The notes: generated from the sequence alone by a model not told the origin. 39,070 nt of DNA from Gloeomargarita sp. SKYG116 (GCA_025056115.1 JANWVM010000021.1:1-39070), one strand, 5' to 3'; counted from the stretch's first letter, positions 6,987-14,966 are shown. Numbers and translations: made by a program.

Positions 6987-7511
6987 TTAGTGGGACAAGC
7001 GTTCTTGCAGCCAAGCCCGCAGCGAGTGCAATTCTTCCTTGAGTTGCGCCACTTCGGTTTCCAGCGCGCGCACCCGCGCTTCCACATCGGCGCTGACCGG
7101 TTTGGGCACAGCACTGATCTGCTGGCGTTTGGCGCGTTCAGCAGCAAAACGAGTCGCCAAGCGGATGGCTTCGAACAATTCGTTTTTCTCAAATGGTTTG
7201 GCGACAAACGCAAAGTAATCAAAGGGTTCCGGGACTTTTTCCACGACTTCTTCTTTGCGTCCCGACATGATCACCAGGGCAATTGTTTGTAAATTTACAT
7301 CTTGTTGAATCTTTTGAAAAACTTCCCAGCCGCCCATCTTGGGAAGGATGAAATCCAACAGGATGAGATTGGGGTGATGTTCCCGGATCATATTCATGCC
7401 TTCGATGCCGTCGCGGGCTTCCAGCAGCTCTAACCCTTCCTGGGGCATCATCTCTCGCACCCGCATGCGAATGACCCGGCTATCATCAATGACCAAAACT
7501 TTCCTTGTCAT
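6987..7511 (-). CDS. CheY-like response regulator with coiled-coil tail
   Basis: 174 aa. The receiver domain fills residues 1-120: acidic pair D8-D9 (VLVIDDSR), phospho-acceptor aspartate in LILLDFILPKMGGW, MSGRKE for the switch Ser/Thr, and the lysine of FVAKPFEKNELFEA. There is no DNA-binding output domain. Instead a C-terminal helix (about 136-170, VEARVRALETEVAQLKEELHSLRAWLQERL) has heptad spacing and probably forms a coiled coil for dimerisation or partner binding. An open frame extends back to 7625 inside bioD, but ATG 7511 begins the canonical MTRKVLVIDD. It sits 58 bp after bioD on the same strand. The cognate kinase is not adjacent. Confidence 0.9.
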   Translation of the reverse strand: MTRKVLVIDDSRVIRMRVREMMPQEGLELLEARDGIEGMNMIREHHPNLILLDFILPKMGGWEVFQKIQQDVNLQTIALVIMSGRKEEVVEKVPEPFDYFAFVAKPFEKNELFEAIRLATRFAAERAKRQQISAVPKPVSADVEARVRALETEVAQLKEELHSLRAWLQERLSH

Positions 7512-7569
7512 AACGCCCCGTGGCTTGGCACCCACTTCTGATTTAAGCACATTTCGGTAGGGCTGCAAC

Positions 7570-8232
7570 TCATGGGATGACCCCCAAGGCCAAACCCGCT
7601 TGCTTGAGACACTCCCGGTTGTCAATATCAGCCACGTAGGGGAAATACCCCCACACCGGCGTCCCCGTCAAGCGCTGGATTAAACCCACAGGCGCCCAGT
7701 CCTGCCGTTGTTGTGGGGTCAGTGGTTCGCGTTCATTCAGGACCAACCCGACCAATGGCACGCCCGTCTGCCGCGCTAGAGCCACCTGGGCCACAGCCTG
7801 CCCGATTGCCCCTAACCGCACCGGCACCACCACCAGCGTTGGCAATCGCCATTGCGCCGCTACATCCGCGACGGTCCACTCCCAGGTCACCGGCGACCCC
7901 AATCCCCCCGCCCCTTCCACCAGTACGTGCGGGTAACGCTGTCGCAATTGAGTCAACTGTTGCCAGGCCCAGGTTAGATCAACGGTTTTCCCTTCGAGTT
8001 GCGCGGCCAAAGGCGGTGCTAACGGGGCAGCAAAGTACAGGGGATTGAGTTCAGCGGGGGTCTGGTCGGGATGCAACACCTGCTGGTAATATTCCCGGTC
8101 GCCGACGCCCGCCTGCACCAGCTTCATCACCCCCACGTTGCCTAGGGCTAGCGCCAGCGCCGCCGTGACGATTGTTTTGCCGCAACCGGTATCACTGGCG
8201 CTCACCAGCAGGCACTGATACGGGAAAGCCAT
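7570..8232 (-). CDS. bioD: Dethiobiotin synthetase
   Basis: 220 aa. It closes the ureido ring of biotin from 7,8-diaminopelargonate using CO2 and ATP. The P-loop is SASDTGCGKT, where most family members have a GTDTEVGKT-like form. VEGAGGLGSPV carries the family acidic VEGAGG motif, and VVVPVRLGAIGQ and LVLNE match the nucleotide-binding strands. The length is normal. No other bio gene is in the window. Read in the same direction as the following response regulator and divergent from the LptA-like gene (38 bp apart). Confidence 0.9.
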   Translation of the reverse strand: MAFPYQCLLVSASDTGCGKTIVTAALALALGNVGVMKLVQAGVGDREYYQQVLHPDQTPAELNPLYFAAPLAPPLAAQLEGKTVDLTWAWQQLTQLRQRYPHVLVEGAGGLGSPVTWEWTVADVAAQWRLPTLVVVPVRLGAIGQAVAQVALARQTGVPLVGLVLNEREPLTPQQRQDWAPVGLIQRLTGTPVWGYFPYVADIDNRECLKQAGLALGVIP

Positions 8233-8270
8233 CGTCCTCTATCATAGGCAGTAGCGTTGCGATCACCATT

Positions 8271-8699
8271 ATGAAGGGATGGGTCTGCGGTGTGCTGGGC
8301 GGTCTGGGACTGGTGACCGTCACGATATTACCCCTGGGAGCACAGCCTCAACGAGGGGGGCCACTCACCATCACATCCGATATCCAGGAAGCCAACGCCC
8401 GCACTGGTATTTTGGTCGCCCGCGGCAATGTCCGCCTGGTTTATCCCAGTCGCCAAGTGGATGCGGTTGCTGAAATGGCCGAGTACGACACCCGGCGGCG
8501 GATCATCACCCTGCGGGGCAATGTGTTTGTCCAGCAGGAAAACAACACGCTACGGGCGGAAGTGGTGACCTACAACATTAACACCGGCAAAATCGAAGCT
8601 CTCCCGGCGCCCCAAAAACAGGTGCAATCGGTGTATGTGATTAAGGAAGACCCGGAAAAGCCCGCCCCGCAGATAAGTCCGACTCCCACGCCGCCGTAA
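8271..8699 (+). CDS. LptA/OstA-like periplasmic LPS transport protein
   Basis: 142 aa. An N-terminal signal (KGWVCGVLGGLGLVTVTILPLGAQ) precedes an OstA-type beta-jellyroll: PLTITSDIQEANARTG, ARGNVRLVYPSRQVDAVAEMAEYD, TLRGNVFVQQENNTLRAEVVTYN. The repeated V/I-x-A-x-x-A and GNV pattern is typical of LptA. The last 20 residues are proline-rich and probably disordered. The role is to bridge lipopolysaccharide from the inner-membrane ABC exporter to the outer membrane. A second Lpt-type gene (LptC-like) lies at 20735. The start ATG 8271 was chosen because it begins the signal peptide; the frame is open further upstream inside bioD. Confidence 0.85.
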   Translation: MKGWVCGVLGGLGLVTVTILPLGAQPQRGGPLTITSDIQEANARTGILVARGNVRLVYPSRQVDAVAEMAEYDTRRRIITLRGNVFVQQENNTLRAEVVTYNINTGKIEALPAPQKQVQSVYVIKEDPEKPAPQISPTPTPP

Positions 8700-8772
8700 C
8701 CCCTTGCCGGCAGGGACAATTCATTCCTAAAGTGGAACAGGTGGCTTTATTCGGCGAGCGAGGTGGCAGTCT

Positions 8773-9258
8773 ATGGCTTTAGTCGCACAAGTGATTGCAA
8801 ATGCAGATGAAGAACTGCGTTACCCGACCAGCGGGGAATTGCAGGCGATTCGGGATTTCTGCGCAACGGGTGAACAACGGCTCCGCATTGCCAGTATCCT
8901 AGCCGAGAACGAGAAAAAAATTATAGACAAAGCCGTACAACAACTCTGGCAACTACACCCGGATTACATTCTCCCCGGCGGCAACGCTTACGGTCAGCGG
9001 CAACGGGCCTTGTGCCTGCGGGACTACGGCTGGTATCTGCGTTTGATCACCTACGGGATCGTGGCTGGGGATAAAGAACCCATCGAAAGCATCGGCCTGA
9101 TTGGGGTGCGGGAAATGTACAACTCTCTAGGCGTGCCGGTGGTAGGGATGGCCGACGCGATTCGTTGCCTAAAAACGGCGGCCCTGGCGCTCCTGGATGA
9201 GGAAGATGCGGCGATTGCGGCCGATTACTTCGACTACGTGATTCAGGCGATGTCCTGA
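8773..9258 (+). CDS. apcD: Allophycocyanin-B alpha subunit
   Basis: 161 aa phycobiliprotein of the phycobilisome core. It acts as a terminal emitter and has been linked to energy transfer to photosystem I. The chromophore cysteine is in [14 protein letters not shown] (residue about 81). ApcD-type residues distinguish it from ApcA: the N-terminus [47 protein letters not shown] and [15 protein letters not shown]. It ends in the family-typical [20 protein letters not shown] site precedes the ATG. A lysozyme-like gene follows 15 bp later on the same strand. Confidence 0.95.
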   Translation: MALVAQVIANADEELRYPTSGELQAIRDFCATGEQRLRIASILAENEKKIIDKAVQQLWQLHPDYILPGGNAYGQRQRALCLRDYGWYLRLITYGIVAGDKEPIESIGLIGVREMYNSLGVPVVGMADAIRCLKTAALALLDEEDAAIAADYFDYVIQAMS

Positions 9259-9273
9259 CGGTTATTCACGGGT

Positions 9274-9924
9274 GTGAGGGGTATCTTCCCACCAAAACAT
9301 CACCGGTTTTGGGCGGGTTTCTTGCTGGGGATGGGTGTCGGTAGCTGGCCGTTGTGGCAACCGTCCCTGTGGCTGCATTGGCTGGCTCCCCCGTTGGCGA
9401 TGCGAGGCGGCGACCCCTATGTCCGGGCGTTAATGCGCACCATTACGGTCAGCGAAGCTCCCGGCCCGCGCACCTACAACCGCCTGTATGGGGGAGGATA
9501 CACCCCTGACCTCCGGCAGCATCCTGACCGGTGTGTGGTGATTCGTCCCGGTTGGTGTTCAACCGCGGCAGGTCGCTACCAACTCCTGTCCACCACCTGG
9601 TACGAAAAAGTGCAGCGTTATCATCCCCACCCACAAGCCGCCGAGTTTGCCCCAGAATTCCAGGATCAGGTGGTGTACCGCTGGCTGAGCGACTCTCACG
9701 CTTGGGGTTTCGATATTACAGCCACCCTCCGCCAAGGGCAATTGACAACTGTCCTGCGAGAACTCTCCGGCACCTGGACCAGCCTGGGGTATGGCCCGGA
9801 ATCCAACCGCTGGACGCCCCTGTTGCCCTGGATTTATCAGCACGTGTTGCGGGAGGAACTGGCGCAAACCACTCAGTCCTCGTCTAACGGCAACCCCCGG
9901 CGCACCCGTCCCTTGCCAAAGTAA
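9274..9924 (+). CDS. Phage-endolysin-like lysozyme (GH104/lambda R type), membrane-anchored
   Basis: 216 aa from a GTG start 15 bp after apcD. After an N-terminal hydrophobic segment (FWAGFLLGMGVGSWPLW, about 11-27), the catalytic domain has TITVSEAPGPRTYNRLYGGG with the probable catalytic glutamate in SEA. CSTAAGRYQLLSTTW is the substrate-cleft signature of lambda gpR-type transglycosylases, and ELSGTWTSLGYG follows near the end. It should cleave peptidoglycan glycan strands in the periplasm, the anchor tethering it to the inner membrane. No other phage gene is nearby, so this appears to be a domesticated cell-wall enzyme. Its last 52 bp overlap the fdC2 gene on the other strand. The tail is rich in Ser, Arg and Pro. 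Confidence 0.8.
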   Translation: MRGIFPPKHHRFWAGFLLGMGVGSWPLWQPSLWLHWLAPPLAMRGGDPYVRALMRTITVSEAPGPRTYNRLYGGGYTPDLRQHPDRCVVIRPGWCSTAAGRYQLLSTTWYEKVQRYHPHPQAAEFAPEFQDQVVYRWLSDSHAWGFDITATLRQGQLTTVLRELSGTWTSLGYGPESNRWTPLLPWIYQHVLREELAQTTQSSSNGNPRRTRPLPK

Positions 9925-10241
9925 CGACCAAATTGCAGTTCGTACAATTCATCCTCATCCTGGGTGGCCAGTTCCAAATCCGACCGGGCGTAGCTCACAC
10001 AAGCCAAGGCGTATCCCGCCTGCCGCAACGACGCCGATAGCCCCAACGCCTCCGGCTGGTCCACCGCTCCCTGCAATACCCGCACGCCACAGGTAGTGCA
10101 ACAGCCATTGCGACAGGCAAACGGCAGGCGAATCCCCTGGGCCTCCAGCGCCATGAGCAAGTATTGGTCGTCGGGCACCTGGGCGTGGTACACCTGTCCC
10201 TGCTGCCGGTCGTGAATCGTGACGTGGTAATAACGAGTCAT
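9873..10241 (-). CDS. FdC2-type [2Fe-2S] ferredoxin
   Basis: 122 aa. The plant-type cluster motif is C-RNGC-C-TT-C, with the fourth ligand in ALACVSYARSDLE. The C-terminal extension DEDELYELQFGRYFGKGKVRR-like block ending in GLPLDED is characteristic of cyanobacterial and plastid FdC2 and absent from PetF. FdC2 proteins have a raised redox potential and have been tied to chlorophyll synthesis and acclimation. An extra cysteine sits immediately before the second ligand, where PetF has serine. The stop overlaps the end of the lysozyme gene by 52 bp. The FAD oxidoreductase gene upstream ends exactly 1 bp before the start, so the two probably share a transcript. Confidence 0.92.
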   Translation of the reverse strand: MTRYYHVTIHDRQQGQVYHAQVPDDQYLLMALEAQGIRLPFACRNGCCTTCGVRVLQGAVDQPEALGLSASLRQAGYALACVSYARSDLELATQDEDELYELQFGRYFGKGRVRRGLPLDED

Positions 10242-11630
10242 TTACAACCTCGCTCCTTGGGCAATCAACCGCTGGCGCAACGCGACCCCATCCACCTGGC
10301 GCGGGGGAATCCCTTCATCCAGGGACATGGCCATGGCTACGGCGGCCGCTTCTCCCATGGCTCGGCAATTGGACTGCACCCGCACCGACCCTTGGGCTGC
10401 GAACGTCGCCGACAAGCACCGCCCTGCCACCAACAACTGTTCGACCCCCAACGGCACCAGACAGCGGTAAGGAATCTCGTGGTATTCGCCGGGCGGCAGA
10501 TGGGTCAATCCCGGTCGCTGGTCTTTGGTGGGGCGATGGATGTCAATCGGATAATTGTTGCGGGCAATGGCATCGGGAAATTTCCGCGCCTCCAGCACAT
10601 CCGTCTCGGTGAGCAGGTATTCCCCCAGCATCCGCCGGGACTCCCGCACCCCCACCAGCGCCGCCCCCATCACCACGTAGGCCTGTTCGCACCCCGGCAG
10701 ATAGCGCCGACAAAACTGCCAGTAGCGCCGGATGGCCTGCCGTCCCCGGATTTGCGCCTGTGTTAAATGCCACGGATTCGTCCCGTCCACCTCGCCACTG
10801 ATGCGCGGGCAATTAAACGCCAGTTCCCCCGGTCGCCCCGCCATTGTAAACACTTGAAAATACTCCCCGTCTTCCGGCAACAGCACCCCCTCGGCCACCG
10901 CTTGGCGAAACAAGGGTTCTAGCGGCCAGTTGCGTCCCCAGACCATCGCTGTATGGATCAAGGGCACCTGCGACCCCTCCGCCTGGTCCATGACCTCATA
11001 CCGCCCCAAACTGCGCAAAAAATCCGCAAAGCGAGCCAAATCCACATTTCCCAAATGAAACCGCACGGAAAAGGGCTGGTTCACCCCGGTTTCCGGGTCG
11101 CCGCTCTGGAACGGTACACCCGCCCGGTAGGCCACGTCCCCATCGCCAGTGGCGTCAATCGTGCGCTTGGCCCAAATCACTCCCCGCCCCGCCTTGTTGG
11201 TCACGACCACCCCCACCACTTGCCCGTCTACCACCACTGCGTCTTCAAAAAACGTGTAGTACAAAAGCTGGGCGCCGCAAGATACGAGCATCTCCTCCAG
11301 AACCCATTTCAGCGCCTCTGGGTTAAACCAGCCCCGGTTGCCATCCCGCCAGACCCCCGATTCCACCAGGTCGTTGAGTCGCTGGTTAATCTCCGCATCA
11401 ATCCCGCCGTTGAGGGGCGTTCCCTGCAATTGGTTCGGCATCATCGGCGTGACCAAGGCTCCGGTCTGGGTTCCCCCTAGATACCCTAACTGCTCCACCA
11501 CCAGCGTGCGATAGCCCGTACGTCCAGCAGCAATGCCAGCGACAGCTCCTGCCGTTCCTCCGCCCACGACGAGAATGTCCGCTGCGGCCACGACGGGCAA
11601 ATCGGCAATTGCCTGGGGGGATAGGGCCAT
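10242..11630 (-). CDS. FAD-dependent oxidoreductase (FAD_oxidored family)
   Basis: 462 aa from ATG 11630. The N-terminal dinucleotide-binding motif ILVVGGGTAGAVAGIAAGRTG is followed by TLVVEQLGYLGGTQTGALVTP. IDATGDGDVAYRAGV is a second flavin contact. The C-terminal LLVAGRCLSATFAAQGSVRVQSNCRAMGEAAAVA closes the FAD site, as in the family that includes thiazole-type and anaerobic fumarate-like oxidoreductases of unknown substrate. The frame is open to 11693, but ATG 11630 lies 2 bp past the stop of the preceding small gene and puts the Rossmann motif at a normal distance. It is followed directly by fdC2, which could serve as its electron partner (inference). No substrate is assignable. Confidence 0.85.
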   Translation of the reverse strand: MALSPQAIADLPVVAAADILVVGGGTAGAVAGIAAGRTGYRTLVVEQLGYLGGTQTGALVTPMMPNQLQGTPLNGGIDAEINQRLNDLVESGVWRDGNRGWFNPEALKWVLEEMLVSCGAQLLYYTFFEDAVVVDGQVVGVVVTNKAGRGVIWAKRTIDATGDGDVAYRAGVPFQSGDPETGVNQPFSVRFHLGNVDLARFADFLRSLGRYEVMDQAEGSQVPLIHTAMVWGRNWPLEPLFRQAVAEGVLLPEDGEYFQVFTMAGRPGELAFNCPRISGEVDGTNPWHLTQAQIRGRQAIRRYWQFCRRYLPGCEQAYVVMGAALVGVRESRRMLGEYLLTETDVLEARKFPDAIARNNYPIDIHRPTKDQRPGLTHLPPGEYHEIPYRCLVPLGVEQLLVAGRCLSATFAAQGSVRVQSNCRAMGEAAAVAMAMSLDEGIPPRQVDGVALRQRLIAQGARL

Positions 11631-11632
11631 AC

Positions 11633-11851
11633 TCAACGCAACAAAGACGGCGGCGGCGGTGGGACATCCTGCTCCTGATTGCACCCCTTCCATGCCTCCC
11701 GCATCGCCAGCAAGGCCACCTCCAGCGGCATCTCGGACAGAGTCTGGCGGAAATGGAACTTTAAACCCGCAATCAGTTCACGCACTTCAGGTGGAAAAGG
11801 GGCTTTGGGCTGCATATGCTGGGGGTAGGTGTCCACGGTGATATGGGGCAA
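11633..11851 (-). CDS. Small hypothetical protein upstream of the FAD oxidoreductase
   Basis: 72 aa, unrecognised. It has a helical middle (PPEVRELIAGLKFHFRQTLSEMPLEVALLAMREAWKG), a polyproline tail and no signal peptide. The stop is 2 bp before the preferred ATG of the oxidoreductase, which suggests translational coupling. An in-frame ATG twelve codons in (MQPKAPFPPEV) is an alternative start. The amino-acid composition is protein-like, but no database support was available. Confidence 0.55.
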   Translation of the reverse strand: MPHITVDTYPQHMQPKAPFPPEVRELIAGLKFHFRQTLSEMPLEVALLAMREAWKGCNQEQDVPPPPPSLLR

Positions 11852-12155
11852 AACATAGAGTGGATTCGTATTCGTATTTTGTCATGGATACCGCCGACTG
11901 TTCAGCAAACGGCAGAGGTTGTTATGATATAGCCAAGCTAGTGCCGTTGGTCAGAGCAAGAACCAGCAACAGAGCTTCGCTTGGCAACCCCAGGGATGAC
12001 ATCATAAATAATTGGGCGATGTCGTCACCCAAGGGATGTAATTGAGTCTTGCCTTATGCTACAACCTTCACCCTAGCAACAATCCAACTAATTTTTTACA
12101 AAACTTAAAAAGGTGATACGTTGGGTTAAAGAGGTTATCCTAAGCCAGCGGTAAA
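11852..12155. other. Gene-free 304-bp region with two stem-loops
   Basis: No convincing coding frame. A TATGAT box at 11923-11928 is followed by two foldable segments. The first has a 7-bp closing helix GCCAAGC/GCTTGGC (11932-11938 with 11979-11985) enclosing a GTTGGT/ACCAGC hairpin. The second is a 9-bp hairpin GATGACATC/GATGTCGTC (11995-12003 with 12018-12026, one G-U). Downstream the sequence becomes A/T-rich with a T run near 12091. This could be a structured small RNA or a leader of the pentapeptide gene. Confidence 0.4.
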
Positions 12156-12821
12156 ATGGCAGCAGAGCACGGGGACGGGATGGTGCGTCCAGTCTTGATT
12201 CAGCGGTATGCTCAGGGGGAAAAAGATTTCCGTCGTTTGGATGTCCCAGGGGCTGACCTCAGTGGCATTGTGCTAGCCGGTGTGGATTTACGGGAGAGTG
12301 ATTTGCGACGGACCAATTTACAGGGGGCGAATCTCAGCCGTTGTCGCTTACAAAAGGCCAATCTGCGGGGGGCGTGCTTGACCATGGCCAATCTCCAGCG
12401 GGCAGACTTGCGCGATAGCAATCTCAGCCTGTGTTCGCTGGTGGCTTGCGACCTGCGGCGGGCCAATTTACAGGGCTGCGACCTCCAGTGCGCCATTTTG
12501 GACCAACCCCGTCCCCATCTTTCGCGCCTCGTCGTGATTGGGATCAACGGGCTGGCCTGGTTGTTGCTGATCGGGTTGGGCCTCTACGGGCGCTGGGGAG
12601 CCTGGATGGGTGTTGGGGTGCTGCTGGCGCTGGGCAATGGCGTTTTGATGTGTTGGCGCAGTGGCACAGCAGCGGACTTGCGGGGAGCCGACTTGCGCGG
12701 GGCCAATCTCACGGGCGCTCGCCTCGGCGGCATGTATCTTTTGGGCGTGCGTTGCGACGGCGCGATCCTGCCCAATGGTCAACCCTATCGCTTCTGGCAA
12801 AATCTTTTCCCCTGGGACTGA
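12156..12821 (+). CDS. Pentapeptide-repeat membrane protein
   Basis: 221 aa. Residues about 28-113 are A(D/N)LxX pentapeptide repeats (ADLSG, VDLRE, TNLQG, ANLSR, ANLRG and so on) that form a right-handed quadrilateral beta-helix. Two hydrophobic segments follow (LVVIGINGLAWLLLIGLGLYG and AWMGVGVLLALGNGVLMCW, about 126-168), then a second short repeat block (ADLRGADLRGANLTGARLGG) and a tail PYRFWQNLFPWD. The membrane hairpin thus splits the helix. The function of such proteins is usually unknown. ATG 12156 was taken; ATG 12180 (MVRPVLIQRY) is possible. The methyltransferase gene starts 2 bp after the stop. Confidence 0.85.
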   Translation: MAAEHGDGMVRPVLIQRYAQGEKDFRRLDVPGADLSGIVLAGVDLRESDLRRTNLQGANLSRCRLQKANLRGACLTMANLQRADLRDSNLSLCSLVACDLRRANLQGCDLQCAILDQPRPHLSRLVVIGINGLAWLLLIGLGLYGRWGAWMGVGVLLALGNGVLMCWRSGTAADLRGADLRGANLTGARLGGMYLLGVRCDGAILPNGQPYRFWQNLFPWD

Positions 12822-12823
12822 CC

Positions 12824-13990
12824 ATGACCGATGCCATTACCCAAGCTGTACAAAAACTATACAATACTTACCCTTTTCCACCGGACCCTATTACGGATGG
12901 CCCTCCCCCTGGCTACAACTGGCGGTGGTCTGTACCAGCGGCGCACCATTTTACCCTCGGTTGGATACCCAAACAATGGCCAGCGCTGCAGATTTTGGAT
13001 GCCGGTTGTGGCACAGGCGTAGGCACCGATTACCTGGCCCATTTGAATCCCACGGCGACTGTCATTGGCATCGACCTCAGTGAAGCGGCGCTGGCAACGG
13101 CCCAACAACGGGTGGAACGTTCAGGCGTGGCCCAGCGCGTGACGCTACGGCAAATGAGCCTGCTCGATGTCCATCAATTATCCCAACAGTTTCATTACAT
13201 CAACTGCGTAGGCGTCTTGCATCATCTACCTGACCCCAAGGCGGGCTTGCGGGCTTTAGCGGCGGTGCTGGCGCCGGGGGGACTGATGCACGTGTTTGTG
13301 TACGGGTTTTGGGGTCGTTGGGAAATCCGGCTGCTGCAAAAGGCCATCCGATTGCTGCAACCGCCAGGAGCCGATTATCGGACTGGGGTGGCGATTGGCC
13401 GACAGTTGCTGGCGCATTTACCCCCTGACAACCGGCTAGTGCGGCGGGAGCGGGAACGTTGGGCGCTGGATAATGTCCACGACGCCACCTTTGCCGATAT
13501 GTATGTGCATCCCCACGAAATTGATTACACAGTCGAGACGTTGTTTGACCTGATTGCAGATACCGGCCTGGAATTCCTGGGCTTTTCTAACCCCCGGTAC
13601 TGGCAGTTGGAACGGTTGTTGTCCCCCATGCCGGAATTGTTGGCTGCCGCCCGCGCTTTGCCCCCACAGCAGCAGTACGAGTTAGTAGAAGCCCTTGACC
13701 CAGAACTAACGCACTTTGAATTTTTCCTAGGACGCCCGCCTTTACAACGGTGGCAGGGGGCGTTGGAGCAGATGATACCCGTGCGCTCGACCTGTCTAAC
13801 GGGTTGGCCGGGCCGTTCCCTGTTGGACTATGACTACCAGCCAGTGGATTTAACCCCCCTGGAGTACGACATCCTCAGCCAGGCCACGGGGGACTTAACC
13901 GTTGCGGAATTGCTGAGCCGGGTTCCCAGCGCCACCCCAGAGCACATTCGCGATTTGCAACAACGACAATTGCTGTGGTTACAGGCGTGA
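12824..13990 (+). CDS. Class I SAM-dependent methyltransferase
   Basis: 388 aa. The motif I nucleotide-binding loop is ILDAGCGTGVGTDYLA (about 47-62), followed by VIGIDLSEAALATAQQR (motif II acid), HYINCVGVLHHLPDPKAGLRAL and VLAPGGLMHVFVYG. The last 190 residues form a helical region, with a LFDLIADTGLEFLGFSNPRYWQ segment and a C-terminal LTPLEYDILSQATGDLTVAELLSR part that resembles a winged-helix or small DNA-mimic-like domain. The methyl acceptor is unknown. The frame is open far upstream (to 12431), but that part is a shadow of the pentapeptide gene; ATG 12824 begins the conserved MTDAITQAVQKLYNTYPFP. Its end overlaps the PHP gene on the other strand by 12 bp. Confidence 0.87.
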   Translation: MTDAITQAVQKLYNTYPFPPDPITDGPPPGYNWRWSVPAAHHFTLGWIPKQWPALQILDAGCGTGVGTDYLAHLNPTATVIGIDLSEAALATAQQRVERSGVAQRVTLRQMSLLDVHQLSQQFHYINCVGVLHHLPDPKAGLRALAAVLAPGGLMHVFVYGFWGRWEIRLLQKAIRLLQPPGADYRTGVAIGRQLLAHLPPDNRLVRRERERWALDNVHDATFADMYVHPHEIDYTVETLFDLIADTGLEFLGFSNPRYWQLERLLSPMPELLAAARALPPQQQYELVEALDPELTHFEFFLGRPPLQRWQGALEQMIPVRSTCLTGWPGRSLLDYDYQPVDLTPLEYDILSQATGDLTVAELLSRVPSATPEHIRDLQQRQLLWLQA

Positions 13991-14653
13991 GCGGATATTG
14001 CGCCCGTGGGTATCGGTGCCGCAGGTGACCCAGAGGCCGTACACCTGGCTGAGATGGAGCACCGTCGCCGTTTGCTCAGGGCTGGGACGCCAGGGGTCGG
14101 GATTGTTATAGGCGTAATAGGCCTCGACCCCGTCAATACCGAGGGCGCTAGCGGCAGGGATCAGTTCACTTGCTGGTTTCTTGTAGCGTTCTGGGTGAGC
14201 CAGTACCGCGAGTCCCCCAGCGCCCTGAATAGCATGAATCACCGCTGCTGCCTGATAGTCATCCCCCAGGGGCGTGGTTCCTTGCACATAGGGTGCCATG
14301 AGGCTGTGGTTGGGGTCAAAGCCATAGCCTAGGATATGCACTTCCATGCCTAGCAGGTCGCAACTGATTTCAATCCCCGACCAGAGTTTGGGCTTATGCT
14401 TCGCTGGTAGGCTGGCAAGATACCGATAGGCCTGTTCGTAGCCGCTGACCTGATGATGGTCAGTAATCGCCAGCCCCTGCAATCCGTAGGCCACTGCCTG
14501 GTCAATCACTTCTTCCGGTTCCAGCCGACCATCCGAATGAACCGTGTGCAAGTGAAAGTTATAAACATCAGGACAACTGCGCATGTGGAGTCCCGCCCAT
14601 GCTTCCTTGAGTTCTTTCACCGTTGGCCGCTGCGCCGTTACCGTTGCCGTCAT
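13979..14653 (-). CDS. PHP-domain phosphoesterase
   Basis: 224 aa. The four PHP metal motifs are present: FHLHTVHSDG, ITDHHQVSGYEQA, the HPERY of VLAHPERYKKP, and CGTDTHG near the C-terminus. A glutamate ligand lies in SGIEISCDLLGMEVHILGYGFD. PHP enzymes hydrolyse phosphate esters, for example 3',5'-nucleoside bisphosphates or histidinol phosphate; this one is of the RNase AM/YciV-like stand-alone type, substrate unproven. The start is uncertain: ATG 14653 or 14659 are both reasonable, and the frame is open to a GTG at 14707. An AGGAGG at about 14691 lies too far upstream to serve either ATG well. Confidence 0.85.
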   Translation of the reverse strand: MTATVTAQRPTVKELKEAWAGLHMRSCPDVYNFHLHTVHSDGRLEPEEVIDQAVAYGLQGLAITDHHQVSGYEQAYRYLASLPAKHKPKLWSGIEISCDLLGMEVHILGYGFDPNHSLMAPYVQGTTPLGDDYQAAAVIHAIQGAGGLAVLAHPERYKKPASELIPAASALGIDGVEAYYAYNNPDPWRPSPEQTATVLHLSQVYGLWVTCGTDTHGRNIRSRL

Positions 14654-14783
14654 GCCCATCGCCAAACGTAAAACTTTATTAAGATTGGGCCTCCTATAGC
14701 ATAACACGCGCGACTAGGGATGAGACACGGCCAGGAGGGAAGTGATATATTGGAAAATGTTTTGCGATTCTTTAGCCCCACCT

Positions 14784-14966
14784 ATGGCAGTTCCCAAGAA
14801 AAAGACCTCCAAGGCTCGCAAGCGGCAGCGCAAAGCCGTGTGGAAACGGCAAGCCTCGTTGGCAGCGCAAAAAGCCCTATCGCTGGCCAGGTCAATTTTG
14901 ACTGGGCGTTCCCGTAGTTTCTATTACCCCACAGACGAAGCGGAAGAATCGGAAGAGGAAACGTAA
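14784..14966 (+). CDS. rpmF: 50S ribosomal protein L32
   Basis: 60 aa. The sequence [20 protein letters not shown], then a [20 protein letters not shown] block and an acidic tail, is the cyanobacterial/plastid L32 form. That form lacks the zinc-binding cysteines of many bacteria. It sits in the large-subunit exit-side region. ATG 14784 was chosen over an in-frame upstream start at 14742 because it begins the canonical MAVPKKK. The last 43 bp overlap the end of coaBC on the other strand. Confidence 0.95.
   Translation: MAVPKKKTSKARKRQRKAVWKRQASLAAQKALSLARSILTGRSRSFYYPTDEAEESEEET

Noticed and set aside
9274-9924. A prophage remnant
   Set aside because: Only the endolysin-like gene is present, with no holin, portal, capsid, integrase or att repeats.
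10953-11480. 175-codon plus-strand frame
   Set aside because: Antisense to the FAD oxidoreductase, with no independent start signal and composition typical of a mirror frame.
11860-12045. 61-codon frame in the intergenic gap
   Set aside because: No Shine-Dalgarno or recognisable motifs, and it crosses the proposed stem-loops.
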